NCBI GenBank assembly: GCA_030019395.1
Contig: JASEES010000009.1
Location: 1-36,282 of the forward strand
Direction of reading: 5' to 3'
Source of the DNA: Methanolinea sp.
GTDB lineage: Archaea; Halobacteriota; Methanomicrobia; Methanomicrobiales; Methanospirillaceae
DNA length: 36,282 nt
Part shown: positions 35,412 through 36,282 of the stretch, in pieces
How the letters are laid out: each line of letters starts with the position of its first letter
Position numbering within the stretch: the stretch's first letter is position 1
Notes under the pieces: generated by a model
Told to the model about the DNA's origin: nothing
Databases searched by the model: none
The model's input: the letters and a program-made list of their open reading frames with translations, nothing else
Position numbers and translations under genes: made by a program

Positions 35412-35570
35412 ATGGAGCATTGTCCGGCCTGCGGGAGCAGGGAGATTTACCCGGTTGCGGGGGGTTGCATCGGCCAGATCTACCGGTGCAAGGCCTGCGG
35501 GTACCGCGGGTCACTCGTGGTCGAGTGCGACGGAGACGACGAACCGCGGCGTGACAGCAATAACGGGTGA
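35412..35570 (+). CDS. Small zinc-ribbon protein
   Basis: A 52-residue protein starting MEHCPACGSREIYPV. Cys4/Cys7 and Cys26/Cys29 (in YRCKACGYRG) form one zinc ribbon, followed by a short acidic tail. Similar mini-ribbons are frequent in methanogens and their role is unknown. I selected the ATG at 35412 because the ribbon begins there; it is preceded by GAAGGCG and by CATATTTCACATATACC, whose TATA spacing allows a very short leader. The open frame extends farther upstream but overlaps pyrH. Confidence 0.7.
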   Translation: MEHCPACGSREIYPVAGGCIGQIYRCKACGYRGSLVVECDGDDEPRRDSNNG

Positions 35571-35618
35571 GCATTCATTACATTTATCGCCATGAACCGG
35601 TGAATGTGAGACTGATCC

Positions 35619-36282
35619 ATGAGGCAGATGCACAGGGCACTCCGGTGGTCACCGGAAGGACAGGAGGGAGCGGTCAGGTGCTCGCTCTGCCCCCACGGGT
35701 GCCTGATCAAGCCCGGGAAGACGGGGATATGCAGGGTGAGAGAGAACCGGGAGGGAGAGCTCTATGCCCTCACGTATGGCCGCGTGAGCGCAGAAGCGGT
35801 GGACCCGATCGAGAAGAAACCGCTGTACCATTTCCTGCCGGGGACGCTCTCCTATTCCCTGGGAAGCGTCGGGTGCAACTTCCATTGTGCGCACTGCCAG
35901 AACTGGCACATCTCCATGGCGGACACGGAGATGCCGGGACTCCGCGATCTGTCGCCCGAAGAGGGGGTACGGCGGGCACGGCAGGCAGGCTGCGCGAGCA
36001 TCTCCTGGACCTACAACGAACCCACGATCTGGCACGAATACACCCTCGACATGGGGAACCTGGCCCGGAAAGAGGGGCTTGCGACCGTGTACGTGACAAA
36101 CGGGTACATTACGGAAGAGGCACTGCGGGAACTCTCCCCGATGCTCCGGGCCTACCGCGTCGATATCAAGGCGTTCTCGGAGGATTTTTACAGGAAGGTC
36201 TGCGGGGCCCGCCTCCAGCCGGTCCTTGATTCGGCCGTCCTTGCGCGTGAACTTGGGATGCACGTCGAGGTGGTGACACTCG
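35619..36282 (+). CDS. AmmeMemoRadiSam system radical SAM enzyme (partial at window end)
   Basis: The frame runs open from the ATG at 35619 to the window edge: 221 codons of a protein usually around 330. An N-terminal Cys cluster (Cys21, Cys24, Cys28, Cys38) is followed by the radical SAM motif GCNFHCAHCQN with Cys86, Cys90 and Cys93 binding the SAM-coordinating 4Fe-4S cluster. The segments EKKPLYHFLPGTLSYSLG and ASISWTYNEPTIW are characteristic of the PflA-like enzymes found with AMMECR1 and MEMO proteins, hence the system name. The reaction is unknown or only recently proposed. Partners are not visible and may lie beyond the edge. An internal ATG at 35628 is an alternative start. Confidence 0.88.
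   Translation, partial: MRQMHRALRWSPEGQEGAVRCSLCPHGCLIKPGKTGICRVRENREGELYALTYGRVSAEAVDPIEKKPLYHFLPGTLSYSLGSVGCNFHCAHCQNWHISMADTEMPGLRDLSPEEGVRRARQAGCASISWTYNEPTIWHEYTLDMGNLARKEGLATVYVTNGYITEEALRELSPMLRAYRVDIKAFSEDFYRKVCGARLQPVLDSAVLARELGMHVEVVTL

Overview
The window is chromosomal DNA of a methanogenic archaeon, most likely of the order Methanomicrobiales (inference from gene content, not from a search). Archaeal information-processing genes (TFS, Hef, archaeal-type GlyRS, TruD/Pth2) sit with a cobalt/nickel ECF transporter, an Fae-Hps fusion, a DadD/methylthioinosine phosphorylase pair, archaeosortase A and a bacterial-type DNA gyrase. Start sites follow two archaeal patterns: GGAGG/GGTGAT ribosome sites, or TATA boxes about 26 bases before a nearly leaderless ATG. 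Most of the window is GC-rich and densely packed; the exception is about 21.7-24.2 kb.

Layout. 1-463: no gene, but three diverged copies of a direct repeat. 0.46-4.0 kb: TFS, archaeosortase A, a CDP-alcohol phosphatidyltransferase, the archaeal riboflavin-pathway reductase and SppA. 4.0-7.1 kb: TruD and Pth2 on the minus strand, divergent from a geranylgeranyl-reductase-family flavoprotein. 7.1-9.8 kb: a CbiM / PDGLE protein / CbiO / CbiQ operon behind an AT-rich inverted repeat. 9.85-14.7 kb: an unknown 102-residue protein, then overlapping gyrB-gyrA. 14.8-20.1 kb: YjbQ, UPF0147, a p27-like zinc-ribbon protein, and a minus-strand glyS-hef operon. 20.3-21.7 kb: a double-HTH protein and a UPF0173 hydrolase. 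21.7-24.2 kb: an accessory-looking, more AT-rich patch with a 28-residue membrane mini-protein, a surface-protein remnant, a possible 36-codon leader ORF and a secreted beta-helix protein. 24.3-26.3 kb: Fae-Hps and PhzF. 26.4-26.6 kb: intron-containing tRNA-Trp. 26.7-31.7 kb: an acyl-CoA ligase, the DadD/MTIP salvage pair and nicotinate phosphoribosyltransferase. 31.9-34.6 kb: tRNA-Ala, a DUF47-PiT phosphate module, Nth and tRNA-Pro. 34.6 kb to the end: UMP kinase, a small zinc ribbon, and a radical SAM enzyme cut by the window edge.

Functional links. The cbi operon supplies metal for cobamides and/or F430. DadD and MTIP recycle nucleosides left by SAM chemistry, and a radical SAM enzyme lies nearby. 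DUF47 and PiT form a phosphate uptake module. GyrB and GyrA are translationally coupled. TruD/Pth2, GlyRS and the three tRNAs serve translation.

The best-resolved RNA feature is the tRNA-Trp(CCA) gene. Its 86-nt intron carries boxes C, D', C' and D, and its two guides pair with the pre-tRNA so that the box+5 rule points to positions 34 and 39. This mechanism is known from haloarchaea; it is read here directly from base pairing. I found no CRISPR array, prophage, transposase gene or clearly new multi-gene defence system. The least explained elements are the left-end repeats, the 28-residue membrane protein, the leader ORF before the beta-helix gene, the cbi inverted repeat, and the 3-nt tRNA-Pro/nth junction.
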